A stretch of 64,000 bases of DNA. Source: Nisaea nitritireducens (lineage in GTDB: Bacteria > Pseudomonadota > Alphaproteobacteria > Thalassobaculales > Thalassobaculaceae). The stretch is taken from NCBI RefSeq assembly GCF_014904795.1, contig NZ_JACZFS010000030.1, positions 1 to 64,000 on the forward strand. The letters run 5' to 3'. The translations under genes were made by a program, and so were the position numbers. The notes beneath the pieces were generated by a model. It saw only the letters and a program-made list of their open reading frames with translations, did no database searches and was not told the origin of the DNA. Each line of letters begins with the position of its first letter. Position 1 is the first letter of the stretch. Shown here one piece after another: positions 36,171-45,083 of this stretch.

Positions 36171-37640
36171 ATGCCAACCGTGATCAAAGACGACAACCGC
36201 CCCTACTTCCTGTGGCTCCTCCTCGCCGTCGCGGCACTGACCGCGCTCCGGCTGGCGGTTCTTGCAGGCAGCGGGCTCGGCCTGCATGGCGATGAGGCGC
36301 AATACTGGTCGTGGAGCCGCGATCTCGAATGGGGCTACTACACAAAGCCGCCGTTGATCGCTTTCATCATTGCCGGGGCGCAATCGCTCTGTGGCGATAC
36401 AACAGCCTGCATCCGCGCGCCCTCGCCCCTGCTGCATGCCGGAACGGCACTCGCCATCTACGGTATTGCCGAGACCCTGACAGGGAGCAGGAAAGCTGGG
36501 TTCTGGTCCGGGCTGAGTTTCGCGACGCTTCCGGCTGTCTCTCTCTCCAGCTTGCTGATCTCGACCGACGTGCCGCTGCTCTTTCTCTGGGCTGTGGCCA
36601 TGCTGGCCTTCGTCCGCAGCCTGAAAAGCGATGCACCCGGATGGCCTCTGCTGCTCGGCCTCGCCCTCGGTGCCGGGTTCCTCGCCAAATATGCCATGGC
36701 CTATTTCATCCTCGGTCTGGTCCTGTTCACACTGATTACGCCCGCATACCGGTCCTGGCTGACAAGCCGGAAGCCGCTGGTCGCGCTCGTCATCATGCTT
36801 GCCGTGTTCGCGCCGAACCTGATCTGGAATTTCGAGTCCGGCTGGGTGACCTTCACGCACGTCAAAGACAACACCAACCTGAAGGGCGACCTGTTCCATT
36901 TCGGAAAAATGCTGGAATTCGTCGGCAGCCAGGCCGGTGTCTTCGGGCCGGTGCTTTTCCTCGCCCTGCTCTGGCGCCTCGCCGTGCTGCGCCGGGACCC
37001 GGCGGCGCAAATGGAAAAGCTGCTGCTGTGTTTCTCCCTGCCAGTGCTGCTGATCATCACCGGCCAGTCCTTCCTCAGCCGGGCGAACGCCAACTGGGCG
37101 GCCACGGCTTATGTCGCGGCAACGATCCTGGTTGTGTGTTGGCTGCTCAAGCGCGACCGCCTGAAGCTTGTTGTCGCCGGTATCGGCATCAATCTCACGG
37201 CCGCCGCCGTGCTTGGCTTCTTCTTCCTCGACCTGCCCGGCGTTGATGTGCCGCTGAAGAAAGATCCGCTACGCCGCCTGCGCGCATGGGATCAGGTAGC
37301 GGACCAGCTACGCCCAGTCCTCGCGGCACATCCAGAGGCCGTCTGGCTGACCGAAGACCGCAAGACCATGGCTTCCCTGCTCTATGCCCTGCGCGATCTC
37401 GAGCGCCGCCCGAAGATGTGGGACTATGACGGCCATCCGGACCATCACTACGAGCTGACGGAACGGTATCTGCCGGAACCGGGGGACACGGTGCTGCTGG
37501 TCGCGAAATGGGACAATCCGTTTCCGATTCTGGAGCGGTTCGGAGACGTTACGGAGCTGTCCCCAATCGAAGTGCATACAGGCGAAAAGACGACACGCCG
37601 CCTGCACCTCTTCTACCTGATTGAACCCAAAATCAATTGA
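36171..37640 (+). CDS. GT39-type membrane glycosyltransferase (ArnT/dolichyl-P-mannose transferase-like)
   Basis: 489 aa integral membrane protein. The first periplasmic loop has the family's acidic motif LGLHGDEAQYWSWSRDLEWGYYTKPPLIAF, with D-E-A-x-Y-W and Y-x-K-P-P-L, typical of PMT_2 enzymes that use a polyprenyl-phosphate sugar. About ten hydrophobic helices follow (for example TDVPLLFLWAVAMLAF), and the C-terminus is soluble. It likely transfers a sugar to lipid A or another envelope glycan at the periplasmic face. AAGGAAAG precedes the ATG. It opens the glycan locus. Confidence 0.86.
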   Translation: MPTVIKDDNRPYFLWLLLAVAALTALRLAVLAGSGLGLHGDEAQYWSWSRDLEWGYYTKPPLIAFIIAGAQSLCGDTTACIRAPSPLLHAGTALAIYGIAETLTGSRKAGFWSGLSFATLPAVSLSSLLISTDVPLLFLWAVAMLAFVRSLKSDAPGWPLLLGLALGAGFLAKYAMAYFILGLVLFTLITPAYRSWLTSRKPLVALVIMLAVFAPNLIWNFESGWVTFTHVKDNTNLKGDLFHFGKMLEFVGSQAGVFGPVLFLALLWRLAVLRRDPAAQMEKLLLCFSLPVLLIITGQSFLSRANANWAATAYVAATILVVCWLLKRDRLKLVVAGIGINLTAAAVLGFFFLDLPGVDVPLKKDPLRRLRAWDQVADQLRPVLAAHPEAVWLTEDRKTMASLLYALRDLERRPKMWDYDGHPDHHYELTERYLPEPGDTVLLVAKWDNPFPILERFGDVTELSPIEVHTGEKTTRRLHLFYLIEPKIN

Positions 37641-37647
37641 GACCAGA

Positions 37648-38832
37648 TCAGCCTAAAGATGCATGAGCATCGTCGGTGCCAATTCTCGTAAATGCTTCTG
37701 GAAAATCGCCGGGAATAGCAACAGCCTCAAATCCCGTGAGCCTCTCGCTGATCTGGGCAGCAAGAGCCGGAACCAGCGGGATATAAATCGACGCCCCCCG
37801 TTGTGCGTCCGACGGAGCTGCGATCGGTCGATCAAAAAACGTACAGCCCACTCGCGAGCGATCTTCGTCCAAATAAAAATCGGCCCTGCGCTCAAGATTG
37901 GATGATGCCCACGCCGCTGAGATGGACGTGCCAAAAATTCCGAACGCGCCGTCACCGCAAGTTTCCATCGATTTCCTGACCGTCCCAAGCCAGTCCAGCG
38001 CGGCACGAAGACCGCAAACAGTCGCACCGGCATCAACAGACGATGCCCGCCAGTTTCCCGCTCCCGGGCGGGCCACAACCGTTATCTCCCGTTTCAATAC
38101 ATCTACCCGTAAGGCTTCAATGTCGAAGCCAGCGCTTGCAACAACAGACGCAATACTCGCCTGCGTGAAATGACTGCTGTGATCCGCGATCAACAAGTCA
38201 AACGGGTTATGAGGAAAATACGGGACCTGAATAAACAGACGTCCTTTGGTCGGGTGAAGCAGCCTGCGAATGTCGCGAATGACTTTCGCCGGTGAGGGAA
38301 TATGTTCGAAAACGTGAACGAGCGTAACGAGATCAAAGTGCTTGTCGATATCTTCGAGACGCTCATAGATCCCGTCGACCGTCTCTATCTCGGAAAGAAC
38401 ATTAACGTCTTTGACGTTCGGGTCGTATCCATTGAGCCGCCAACGCGGCAGCTCCTGTGCAAAGGCCTTTAATGTTGATCCCGTTCCGCATCCGAAATCG
38501 AGCAAGAGACCATCGTCGTCCAGTTTCAATGCCCCGCGCATCCAGTCGATCAGGTGGACAGACCTCGATTTTAGACCAGTCTCACCTGCGATCAGTTGCT
38601 CAACGCCAGACCGGGATTGATGGTAGAGCACATAGCTCTCGTAGATTCTGTCCGCTTCCCGGGACCACTCATCCGTAATCGGTTTCTGTACCAGACCGCA
38701 TGCGCCACAAACAGCCAACGCGCCGCCTTTGGTCCAGCTGCGGCTATCCGACGTGACCCGGCACCAATCAGAATAACCCTCCACCGTTTCGAGTCTGGCG
38801 GAATCGCAATGGTGACAGGAAACAGAAGTCAT
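37648..38832 (-). CDS. Class I SAM methyltransferase with N-terminal zinc-binding region
   Basis: 394 aa. N-terminal C-x2-C (CHHC, residues 6-9) and C-x2-C (CGACG) form a likely zinc site, as in sugar C-methyltransferases. The SAM motif I is LLLDFGCGTGSTLKAF, followed by LVTLVHVFEHIPSPAKVI. The C-terminal domain FGIFGTSISAAWASSNL...FYLDEDRSRVGCTF...IYIPLVP looks like the Rossmann-like C-domain of NDP-sugar C-methyltransferases and their relatives. By eye the GC content is lower than in flanking genes, suggesting transfer. The substrate may be a nucleotide-sugar or glycan. Confidence 0.8.
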   Translation of the reverse strand: MTSVSCHHCDSARLETVEGYSDWCRVTSDSRSWTKGGALAVCGACGLVQKPITDEWSREADRIYESYVLYHQSRSGVEQLIAGETGLKSRSVHLIDWMRGALKLDDDGLLLDFGCGTGSTLKAFAQELPRWRLNGYDPNVKDVNVLSEIETVDGIYERLEDIDKHFDLVTLVHVFEHIPSPAKVIRDIRRLLHPTKGRLFIQVPYFPHNPFDLLIADHSSHFTQASIASVVASAGFDIEALRVDVLKREITVVARPGAGNWRASSVDAGATVCGLRAALDWLGTVRKSMETCGDGAFGIFGTSISAAWASSNLERRADFYLDEDRSRVGCTFFDRPIAAPSDAQRGASIYIPLVPALAAQISERLTGFEAVAIPGDFPEAFTRIGTDDAHASLG

Positions 38833-39134
38833 CAAGATTCTTCTTTCTGATAGACGACCGGAAAACGCTGGTTAATCACAAGTTCCCCAGACGCCAACGC
38901 CCTGAGCTCATCCTTCTCAGCGGCACCGGTTTTACCGGGCCGGGCCAAGTGCCCGTCCCTGATATTTCCGGCTTAACAACTCATTGAAACTGTTTGAATC
39001 ATAGACTGAAAATTGGCCAACACCATCGCGTCTCTCATGGCTGAGAGTGTAAGTTATACGCGTGAATTGTTTTTCCCGGAAGGCGATGAAACTGTGATAC
39101 GCTTTATGTATCTTTAAATAGTTGAATCAATCGG
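38833..39134. promoter_or_regulatory. AT-rich divergent promoter region of the glycan operon
   Basis: 302 nt between the divergent methyltransferase and kinase-nucleotidyltransferase genes, without a credible gene. It is markedly AT-richer than the genes on both sides, especially 38990-39130. No clear -35/-10 pair, palindrome or riboswitch could be assigned. The start of the plus-strand operon at 39135 has no obvious ribosome-binding site. Confidence 0.4.
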
Positions 39135-40670
39135 ATGCAGGCATCAGCGAGAGATAAGATCAAACCTGTCTCGGAACTCTCTGAGATAGCGGAAAAAATT
39201 CGATCTTCAGGCAAAAAGATCGCTCATGCCCATGGCACCTTTGATTTGCTGCATATGGGGCATGTCCGGCACCTTGAGCAGGCTCGCCGGGAAGGCGATG
39301 TGCTGATTGTGACCGTGACTGCCGACGAGCATGTTCACAAAGGGCCGGGCCGCCCCGTCTTCACCGATCAACTCCGTGCCGAAATGCTGGCCGCACTCGA
39401 ATATGTCAGCTGGGTCGGGGTCAATCACGACGCATCCGCGGAACAGGTGATCAACGCGATCAAGCCGGATGCCTATATCAAGGGCTCCGACTATGTAGAC
39501 GCGGAGCAAGACGTCACCGGCAAGATTGTCGATGAACGCAACGCCGTCGAAAGCCATGGCGGCCGAATTGTTTTCACCAACGACATCACCTTCAGTTCAA
39601 GCGAACTGATCAACCGGCATGTCGATGTCTTCGAGCCCGAGGTCCGGGACTATCTGGATCAGGTCCGGAACCGGGTCGGTCTGCAGCAATTGCTGGACCT
39701 GGTCGACAGCATCAAGGACATGAAGATCCTGATAATCGGCGACACGATCCTGGACGAGTACCAGTACGTCTCGCCCTCGGGTCAGCCGTCCAAGGAAAAC
39801 ATCATGTCCACCCGGTATCAGGACATCGAGATTTTCGCGGGCGGTGTCATAGCGGCGGCAAACCATGTCGCCAGCTTCTGCAAACAGGTCGACATCATCA
39901 CCTGTCTTGGAGAGGACGATCCGCGCGAGAATTTCATCAACAAACAGTCGCGCGAGAATGTGAATATCATTCCCGTCTACCGGCCGAATGCTCCAACCAC
40001 GCGAAAGGTGCGGTTCGTCGACAACAGTTATGTGCGGAAACTCTTCGAGGTCCAGTTTATCGAGGACTCGCCCCTGCCTCCCGAGCCGATGGCGGATTTG
40101 CATGCCAAGATCGCCGAACTCGCTCCGGGGTACGATCTGGTCATGGCGGCCGACTTCGGCCACGGGTTGATCTCCGGCCCCACCGTCGACCTGATATGCG
40201 AGAAAGCGCCATTCCTTGCTGTCAATGCGCAGACCAACAGCGCCAATCGCGGCTATAATCTGATCACCAAATATCCGCGCGCGGATTATCTCTGCATCGA
40301 CTCGCCCGAAGCCAGGCTCGCGGTCGGCGACCGGTTCAGCGATCTCGGTCAGATTGCCGAGGAGATCCTGCCGAGCAAGATCGATTGCGGTCGCATGATC
40401 CTGACCCATGGCCGCCACGGATGCGTCGCCTATGACGCTGGTGGACCGGTAACGCAGATCCCGGCCTTCACCCGCCGGGTAGTGGACACGATGGGGGCGG
40501 GCGATGCCTTTTTCTCCATCACATCGCCGTTGGCCAAAGTTGGAACGGATATTGCTAATATCGGTCTGATCGGGAATATCGCCGGTGCCATCAAGGTTGG
40601 TATCGTCGGGCACCGTGACTCGGTCGATAAAATCAGCGTGGTCAAGGCGTTGACCGCGCTTTTGAAGTGA
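39135..40670 (+). CDS. Bifunctional nucleotidyltransferase-PfkB sugar kinase (HldE-like, domains reversed)
   Basis: 511 aa. Residues about 25-165 are a cytidylyltransferase-fold domain with HGTFDLLHMGH (33-43, HxGH) and KGSDYVD; residues about 190-511 are a PfkB/ribokinase-type kinase with GAGDAF at 454-459 and GGVIAAANHVA. HldE, which makes ADP-heptose, has the kinase first and the nucleotidyltransferase second; here the order is inverted. It probably phosphorylates a sugar phosphate at C1 and joins it to a nucleotide. It is the first gene of the eight-gene run, 58 nt before the next. Whether the substrate is a heptose is unproven. Confidence 0.85.
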   Translation: MQASARDKIKPVSELSEIAEKIRSSGKKIAHAHGTFDLLHMGHVRHLEQARREGDVLIVTVTADEHVHKGPGRPVFTDQLRAEMLAALEYVSWVGVNHDASAEQVINAIKPDAYIKGSDYVDAEQDVTGKIVDERNAVESHGGRIVFTNDITFSSSELINRHVDVFEPEVRDYLDQVRNRVGLQQLLDLVDSIKDMKILIIGDTILDEYQYVSPSGQPSKENIMSTRYQDIEIFAGGVIAAANHVASFCKQVDIITCLGEDDPRENFINKQSRENVNIIPVYRPNAPTTRKVRFVDNSYVRKLFEVQFIEDSPLPPEPMADLHAKIAELAPGYDLVMAADFGHGLISGPTVDLICEKAPFLAVNAQTNSANRGYNLITKYPRADYLCIDSPEARLAVGDRFSDLGQIAEEILPSKIDCGRMILTHGRHGCVAYDAGGPVTQIPAFTRRVVDTMGAGDAFFSITSPLAKVGTDIANIGLIGNIAGAIKVGIVGHRDSVDKISVVKALTALLK

Positions 40671-40728
40671 CAGCGCCGCTGCGAGGAAGAGTTTATCCGC
40701 AGGCGAAGGTGGCGCGGACAGGAAGAAT

Positions 40729-41859
40729 ATGCCGGATACGAGCGTGACAGAGACCCCGATCCCCTATGTTGATATAGGCACCCAGTTCGCCCAGGAACGC
40801 GACGATCTGATGCCGATCATTGAGGGAATCCTCGCCAGCGGCATGTATGTAGGCGGGCCGTGGAACGACAAGCTGGAAGTTGCCCTGGCAGAGCGCTGCG
40901 GGACGAAACACGCGGTGGCACTCAATTCCGGGACGGATGCACTCATTCTCTCTCTCGCAGCGCTCGGTATCGGTCACGGCGATGAGGTGATCACGCCGCC
41001 CAACTCCTTTGTTGCCTCGACAGCGGTGATCGCCCATGTCGGCGCTACGCCGGTCTTTGCCGACGTGCTGCCCGACCAGAATATCGACCCGGCGGAGATC
41101 GAAAAGAAGATCACGCCGAAAACCAAGGCGATCATGCCGGTACATCTGACCGGGCGGGTCGCCGATATGGGGCCGATCCGGAGCATTGCAGAGCGGCATG
41201 GGCTCGCGGTTATCGAAGACGCTGCCCAGTCCATCGGCTCGCTCTATGACGGTAAGCCCAGCGGTGCCCTTGGTGACGCCGGATGCTTCTCCGCCCATCC
41301 TCTGAAAAACCTGAATGCCTGTGGCGATGCCGGTTTCCTGACGACAGATCGTGACGATATCGCGGAATATGCCCGGCTTTATCGCAATCACGGGCTGGTG
41401 GACCGCAACACGGTTGCGAAGTTTGGCTCCGTCTCGCGCATGGACCAGATCCAGGCGGCGATCCTGCATTACCGGCTCGGTAAAATGGACAATTTGATCG
41501 AACGGCGCCGGAACAATGCGGCGCTCTATCGCGAACTGTTAGACCCCGCCCTAGCCTTCTCACCACCCTGCCGGGATATTGAATTCAACAGTTTCCACAC
41601 CTTTGTCATTCAGGTGGATCACCGCGACGCGTTGCAAGAACACCTTTCCACGCTTGGTATTGGAACGGCGATCCATTATCCGGTGCCGATCCATCTGCAA
41701 CCGGCGGCGGCCTATCTTGGGCACAAGGCCGGAGACTTCCCGGTCACCGAGTTGCAGTCAGAACGCATCATTACCCTGCCGATCCATCAGAACCTGACCG
41801 AAGACGAAATCCACCGGGTGGCAGGCGCAGTGAACGCCTTCCTTGCAGCGGCCGCGTGA
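40729..41859 (+). CDS. DegT/DnrJ/EryC1/StrS sugar aminotransferase, copy 1
   Basis: 376 aa PLP enzyme of the family that aminates keto-sugars of nucleotide-sugars. Conserved parts: LNSGTDALILSL, VITPPNSFVASTAVI, VIEDAAQSIGSLYDGK and the PLP lysine K193 in FSAHPLKNLNACGDAG; LGYNTR-equivalent segment is SRMDQIQAAIL. It belongs to the VioA/QdtB-like size class. The second copy, six genes on at 46176, aligns closely and keeps K193 at the same number. Short gap (16 nt) to the next gene. Confidence 0.92.
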   Translation: MPDTSVTETPIPYVDIGTQFAQERDDLMPIIEGILASGMYVGGPWNDKLEVALAERCGTKHAVALNSGTDALILSLAALGIGHGDEVITPPNSFVASTAVIAHVGATPVFADVLPDQNIDPAEIEKKITPKTKAIMPVHLTGRVADMGPIRSIAERHGLAVIEDAAQSIGSLYDGKPSGALGDAGCFSAHPLKNLNACGDAGFLTTDRDDIAEYARLYRNHGLVDRNTVAKFGSVSRMDQIQAAILHYRLGKMDNLIERRRNNAALYRELLDPALAFSPPCRDIEFNSFHTFVIQVDHRDALQEHLSTLGIGTAIHYPVPIHLQPAAAYLGHKAGDFPVTELQSERIITLPIHQNLTEDEIHRVAGAVNAFLAAAA

Positions 41860-41875
41860 TGCCGGAGAGAGACAG

Positions 41876-42196
41876 ATGAGCGAGCAAGCCATCAACTACG
41901 AACAGCTTGTCGAATCCTACGAGAACCGCCTGCTGAACCAGTTGCGCAGCCACGGTGTGGATCTGGACTTTCTGGAGATGTGGGTCCCTGACGAAAATCC
42001 GGTTTCAAGCATCCTGAACATGGTCGAAGCCGCCGGTGCATTCGGTGTCGAGAGTTTCACCGTCCGGGTCAATCGCGACACCCTGCCAGCTGGCCGCACC
42101 GATGATCTGAAGACCGCACTCGCACCACTCTCCGACATCTCGGTCGAGGACCAGGGGGATCATTGCCTTGTCCATATCAGCAGCATTACAGCGTGA
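41876..42196 (+). CDS. Unrecognised 106-residue protein in the glycan operon
   Basis: Starts MSEQAINYEQLVESYENRLL with GGAGAGA upstream of the ATG. The sequence is acidic, helical at the N-terminus (residues 5-30) and then strand-rich (ESFTVRVNRDTL, HCLVHISSITA). It has no cysteine cluster, signal peptide or membrane segment. I do not recognise a family. It lies 16 nt after the aminotransferase and 7 nt before the next unknown gene, so it is surely co-transcribed. A small partner subunit is conceivable; there is no direct evidence. Confidence 0.75.
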   Translation: MSEQAINYEQLVESYENRLLNQLRSHGVDLDFLEMWVPDENPVSSILNMVEAAGAFGVESFTVRVNRDTLPAGRTDDLKTALAPLSDISVEDQGDHCLVHISSITA

Positions 42197-42203
42197 GACG
42201 CCA

Positions 42204-42944
42204 GTGAACAGCCGCGCGGACATTCCCGAGGCTTTTGCCGGGCGCATCACGGACCGGCTCGGCCATCTTGTGCATGCCGCCTCCGCGCCGGTTCCAGACA
42301 CCGCAAAGATTGCAGTGGACGCGGACGGGATGAGCCTGACGTTAACCCTCGACAACGCCACTGAGACCGTTGTGGACGCTCATTTCAGCGCCCCTCCAGA
42401 AGCGGCCGAAAGCGCCGTCCTGGATCTGTTATGCGCCCATGCCATAGGCGCCCCGGTGCGCGAGGTTGTGGAGCATGGACTGGTCTTCGCTCTCCACGCG
42501 CTCCACGATCCAAACGTCCCCTCTCCGGTCGCGGGCATCCTGACGCCGCGCAATGCCGGGGCCTGCTTTGCCATTCCGTTACGTCTTGTTGCTGCCGTCA
42601 GGCGCGAGGCCGAGGCCCGGTTCGGCCGTCACAAAGACACGAATTTCTTCGACCGGCCCTACAGTGAAGCCTGGCAAAAACTCGACAAGACGGGAAAGCG
42701 CGATCTTGTCCTGCCCCATATCGCGCGCTTCAAGGCGGACAACGGACTTTCGGACGGCTCCTTTGAATTGGTCGAAATCGACCAATATGATCGTTTGTTC
42801 CTCGCTTTCACCGACGAGGTTCCCGCCTGGGACAAACCCGTGCTGCTGATGAGACTTGAGCGCTGGCTGCGGGAGCAGACCGGCGAGCGTATCGAACTCT
42901 TCACCGAGGTGGTGAAGGACGCGAACCGTATCCGGCGTCTCTAG
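42204..42944 (+). CDS. Unrecognised 246-residue protein in the glycan operon
   Basis: Best start is a GTG at 42204, giving VNSRADIPEAFAGRI; the frame is open to a TTG at 42168, which would overlap the previous gene. No signal peptide or membrane helix. Features: DLLCAHAIGAPVREVVEHG near residue 80-100, AGACFAIPLRLVAAV, and a charged C-terminus LLMRLERWLREQTGERIELF followed by EVVKDANRIRRL. I do not recognise a family. It lies 32 nt before the radical SAM gene; an accessory or substrate-handling role for that enzyme is possible. Confidence 0.75.
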   Translation: MNSRADIPEAFAGRITDRLGHLVHAASAPVPDTAKIAVDADGMSLTLTLDNATETVVDAHFSAPPEAAESAVLDLLCAHAIGAPVREVVEHGLVFALHALHDPNVPSPVAGILTPRNAGACFAIPLRLVAAVRREAEARFGRHKDTNFFDRPYSEAWQKLDKTGKRDLVLPHIARFKADNGLSDGSFELVEIDQYDRLFLAFTDEVPAWDKPVLLMRLERWLREQTGERIELFTEVVKDANRIRRL

Positions 42945-42976
42945 AAACCGGGACCAACAGTCCAAGGAACGAAGCC

Positions 42977-44098
42977 ATGACCGGAATGACTGATCACGTC
43001 GAGCTGATCCTGGACGGCACCAAGATCGCCTGGCATCAGGACCGTATCGACGCCTGGGAGCGCGGTGAGCGGATCGCACCGATCACCATCGACATGTCGC
43101 TGACCCGCGCCTGCAATTTCGCCTGCCACTTCTGCTACGCAATGCTGCAGGAAAACGAGCGCAAGGTGATCGACAAGAAGGCGATCTTCGAGTTTCTCGA
43201 GGACTGCGCGGAGATCGGCGTCAAAGGCATCAGCCTGGTCTCCGATGGTGAGAGCACGATTTCGCCTGTCTTCGTCGACGCCTGCAAATACGGGCACGAG
43301 CTTGGTCTCTCCATGGCCGTCGGTACCAACGGCTTCGTGCTCAACCGGCGCAAGCTGGAAGAAGTGCTCCCGTCTCTGACCTATCTCCGCGTCAACATCT
43401 CGGCTGGTGAGCGTAAACGCTATGCCGAGATCATGGGCGTGAAGGAACACTGGTTCGACCGGGTCGCGGAAAACATCAAGGCCATGGGCGAGATCAAGCG
43501 CGAGCAGAATCTCGATGTGACCATCGGCATGCAGATGGTGCTGATGCCCGAATATCATGACCAGATCATGCCCTTGGCACAGCTTGGCAAGGAGCTGCGG
43601 CCGGACTATCTGGTGATCAAGCATTGCAGCGACGACGAGGACGGCTCCCTCGGGGTTGATTACAGCGGCTATGCGGACCTCTACGAAACCCTGCACGCGG
43701 CCGAAGCGCTGTCCGACGACAGCTACCAGGTAACGGTCAAGTGGTCGAAAATCGATACCGAAGGCACGCGTAGCTACCAGCGCTGTTACGGCGCGCCCTT
43801 CATGCTGCAGATGTCCGGCTCCGGCCTGGTCGCACCCTGCGGCATGCTGTTCAACGAGCGCTACAAGAAATTCCACATCGGCAACATCACCGAGGAACGG
43901 TTCCGCGACATCTTCTACAGCGACCGCTACTGGGAAGTGATGAACTACCTCGCCAGCCCGGACTTCAACGCCCAGAAAATGTGCGGCAGCCTGTGCCTGC
44001 AGCATAAGGTCAACGAATTCCTCGACGGCTACCAGAAGGGCGACTTCGAATTGCCGGAAATGAAGGGCGAACAGCCCATGCATATCAACTTCATCTGA
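42977..44098 (+). CDS. Radical SAM enzyme with SPASM/twitch-like C-terminus
   Basis: 373 aa. The [4Fe-4S] motif is CNFACHFC (C46, C50, C53), C-x3-C-x2-C, followed by GIKGISLVSDGES-type segment VKGISLVSDGEST (GGE-like). The C-terminal part has further cysteines (QRCYGAPF, APCGMLF, KMCGSLCLQHKV) in a SPASM-like arrangement for an auxiliary cluster. AAGGAACGAAG precedes the ATG. In a glycan operon it may carry out a radical rearrangement, deamination or epimerisation on a sugar, as DesII does in desosamine synthesis, but it is shorter than DesII and that link is inference. Confidence 0.88.
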   Translation: MTGMTDHVELILDGTKIAWHQDRIDAWERGERIAPITIDMSLTRACNFACHFCYAMLQENERKVIDKKAIFEFLEDCAEIGVKGISLVSDGESTISPVFVDACKYGHELGLSMAVGTNGFVLNRRKLEEVLPSLTYLRVNISAGERKRYAEIMGVKEHWFDRVAENIKAMGEIKREQNLDVTIGMQMVLMPEYHDQIMPLAQLGKELRPDYLVIKHCSDDEDGSLGVDYSGYADLYETLHAAEALSDDSYQVTVKWSKIDTEGTRSYQRCYGAPFMLQMSGSGLVAPCGMLFNERYKKFHIGNITEERFRDIFYSDRYWEVMNYLASPDFNAQKMCGSLCLQHKVNEFLDGYQKGDFELPEMKGEQPMHINFI

Positions 44099-44114
44099 CG
44101 CCGGAGCTGGAAAA

Positions 44115-45083
44115 ATGGCCGACGCCGGGAACGACTACAGGCTGCGCTGCCTGAAACAGATGCTGCGCATTCGTCTGGTCGAGGAGACCATTGCGGAACG
44201 CTACGCCGAGCAGGAAATGCGCTGCCCGGTGCATCTCTCCATCGGCCAGGAAGCGTCAGCCGTCGGCGTCTGCGATGCCCTCATGTCCGACGACCGGCTC
44301 TTCAGCAGTCACCGGTCCCATGCCCATTATCTTGCCAAGGGTGGAAACCTGAAGGCGATGATGGCGGAGATCTACGGTAAGCGGGACGGCTGCATCGGCG
44401 GCCGTGGCGGCTCCATGCACCTGATGGACCCGGATGCCGGCATGATGGCCAGCATCCCGATCGTCGCCAGCTCGATCCCTTTGGCGACAGGCACCGCACT
44501 GTCAGACAAGTTCGATAACAACGGGAAGGTCACCGTCTCCTTCCTCGGCGATGCCTGCCTTGAGGAAGGCGTGTTCCACGAATCCGCCAACTTCGCCAAG
44601 CTTCGCGGACTGCCTATTGTCTATGTCTGCGAGAACAATCTCTATTCGGTCTATACCAACCTCGCCGACCGCCAGCCGGACCGACCTCTGACAGACATTC
44701 CGGCCGCTCACGGCATCGAGCACCGGCATGTCGACGGCAACGACCTTGAGGCTGTCCGCGAGGCCGCACTCTGGGCCGTCGAGACCGCGCGCTCCGGGAA
44801 CCCGACATTCCTGCAACTCAACACCTACCGGTGGCGCGAGCATTGCGGGCCGAACTACGACAATCATATCGGCTACCGGACCGAAGAAGAGTTCCAGGCC
44901 TGGCGCGTCCAGGACCCTCTCGAACGCTATCGTAAAATGCTCGAAGAAAGTGGAACGCTCGGCGCGGCCAGCTTCGCAGGTCTCGAAAAAGACATTCAGG
45001 CCGAAGTGAGCAGCGCGTTTGCTTTTGCCATCGACTCCCCGCTGCCGGAACCGACCGAGGCCCTCGCCCATGTCTATGCCTGA
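44115..45083 (+). CDS. Thiamine-diphosphate dehydrogenase E1 component, alpha subunit
   Basis: 322 aa, homologous to E1-alpha of pyruvate/acetoin/branched-chain 2-oxoacid dehydrogenases. CPVHLSIGQEASAVGV, then YGKRDGCIGGRGGSMHLMD and the TDP motif starting GD (145-146) and ending NN (174-175) are intact. It overlaps the beta subunit by 14 nt. No E2 (lipoyl) or E3 gene is near, so it may use a different acyl acceptor. In a glycan operon a role in adding or cutting a two-carbon unit is possible; that is inference. Confidence 0.9.
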   Translation: MADAGNDYRLRCLKQMLRIRLVEETIAERYAEQEMRCPVHLSIGQEASAVGVCDALMSDDRLFSSHRSHAHYLAKGGNLKAMMAEIYGKRDGCIGGRGGSMHLMDPDAGMMASIPIVASSIPLATGTALSDKFDNNGKVTVSFLGDACLEEGVFHESANFAKLRGLPIVYVCENNLYSVYTNLADRQPDRPLTDIPAAHGIEHRHVDGNDLEAVREAALWAVETARSGNPTFLQLNTYRWREHCGPNYDNHIGYRTEEEFQAWRVQDPLERYRKMLEESGTLGAASFAGLEKDIQAEVSSAFAFAIDSPLPEPTEALAHVYA

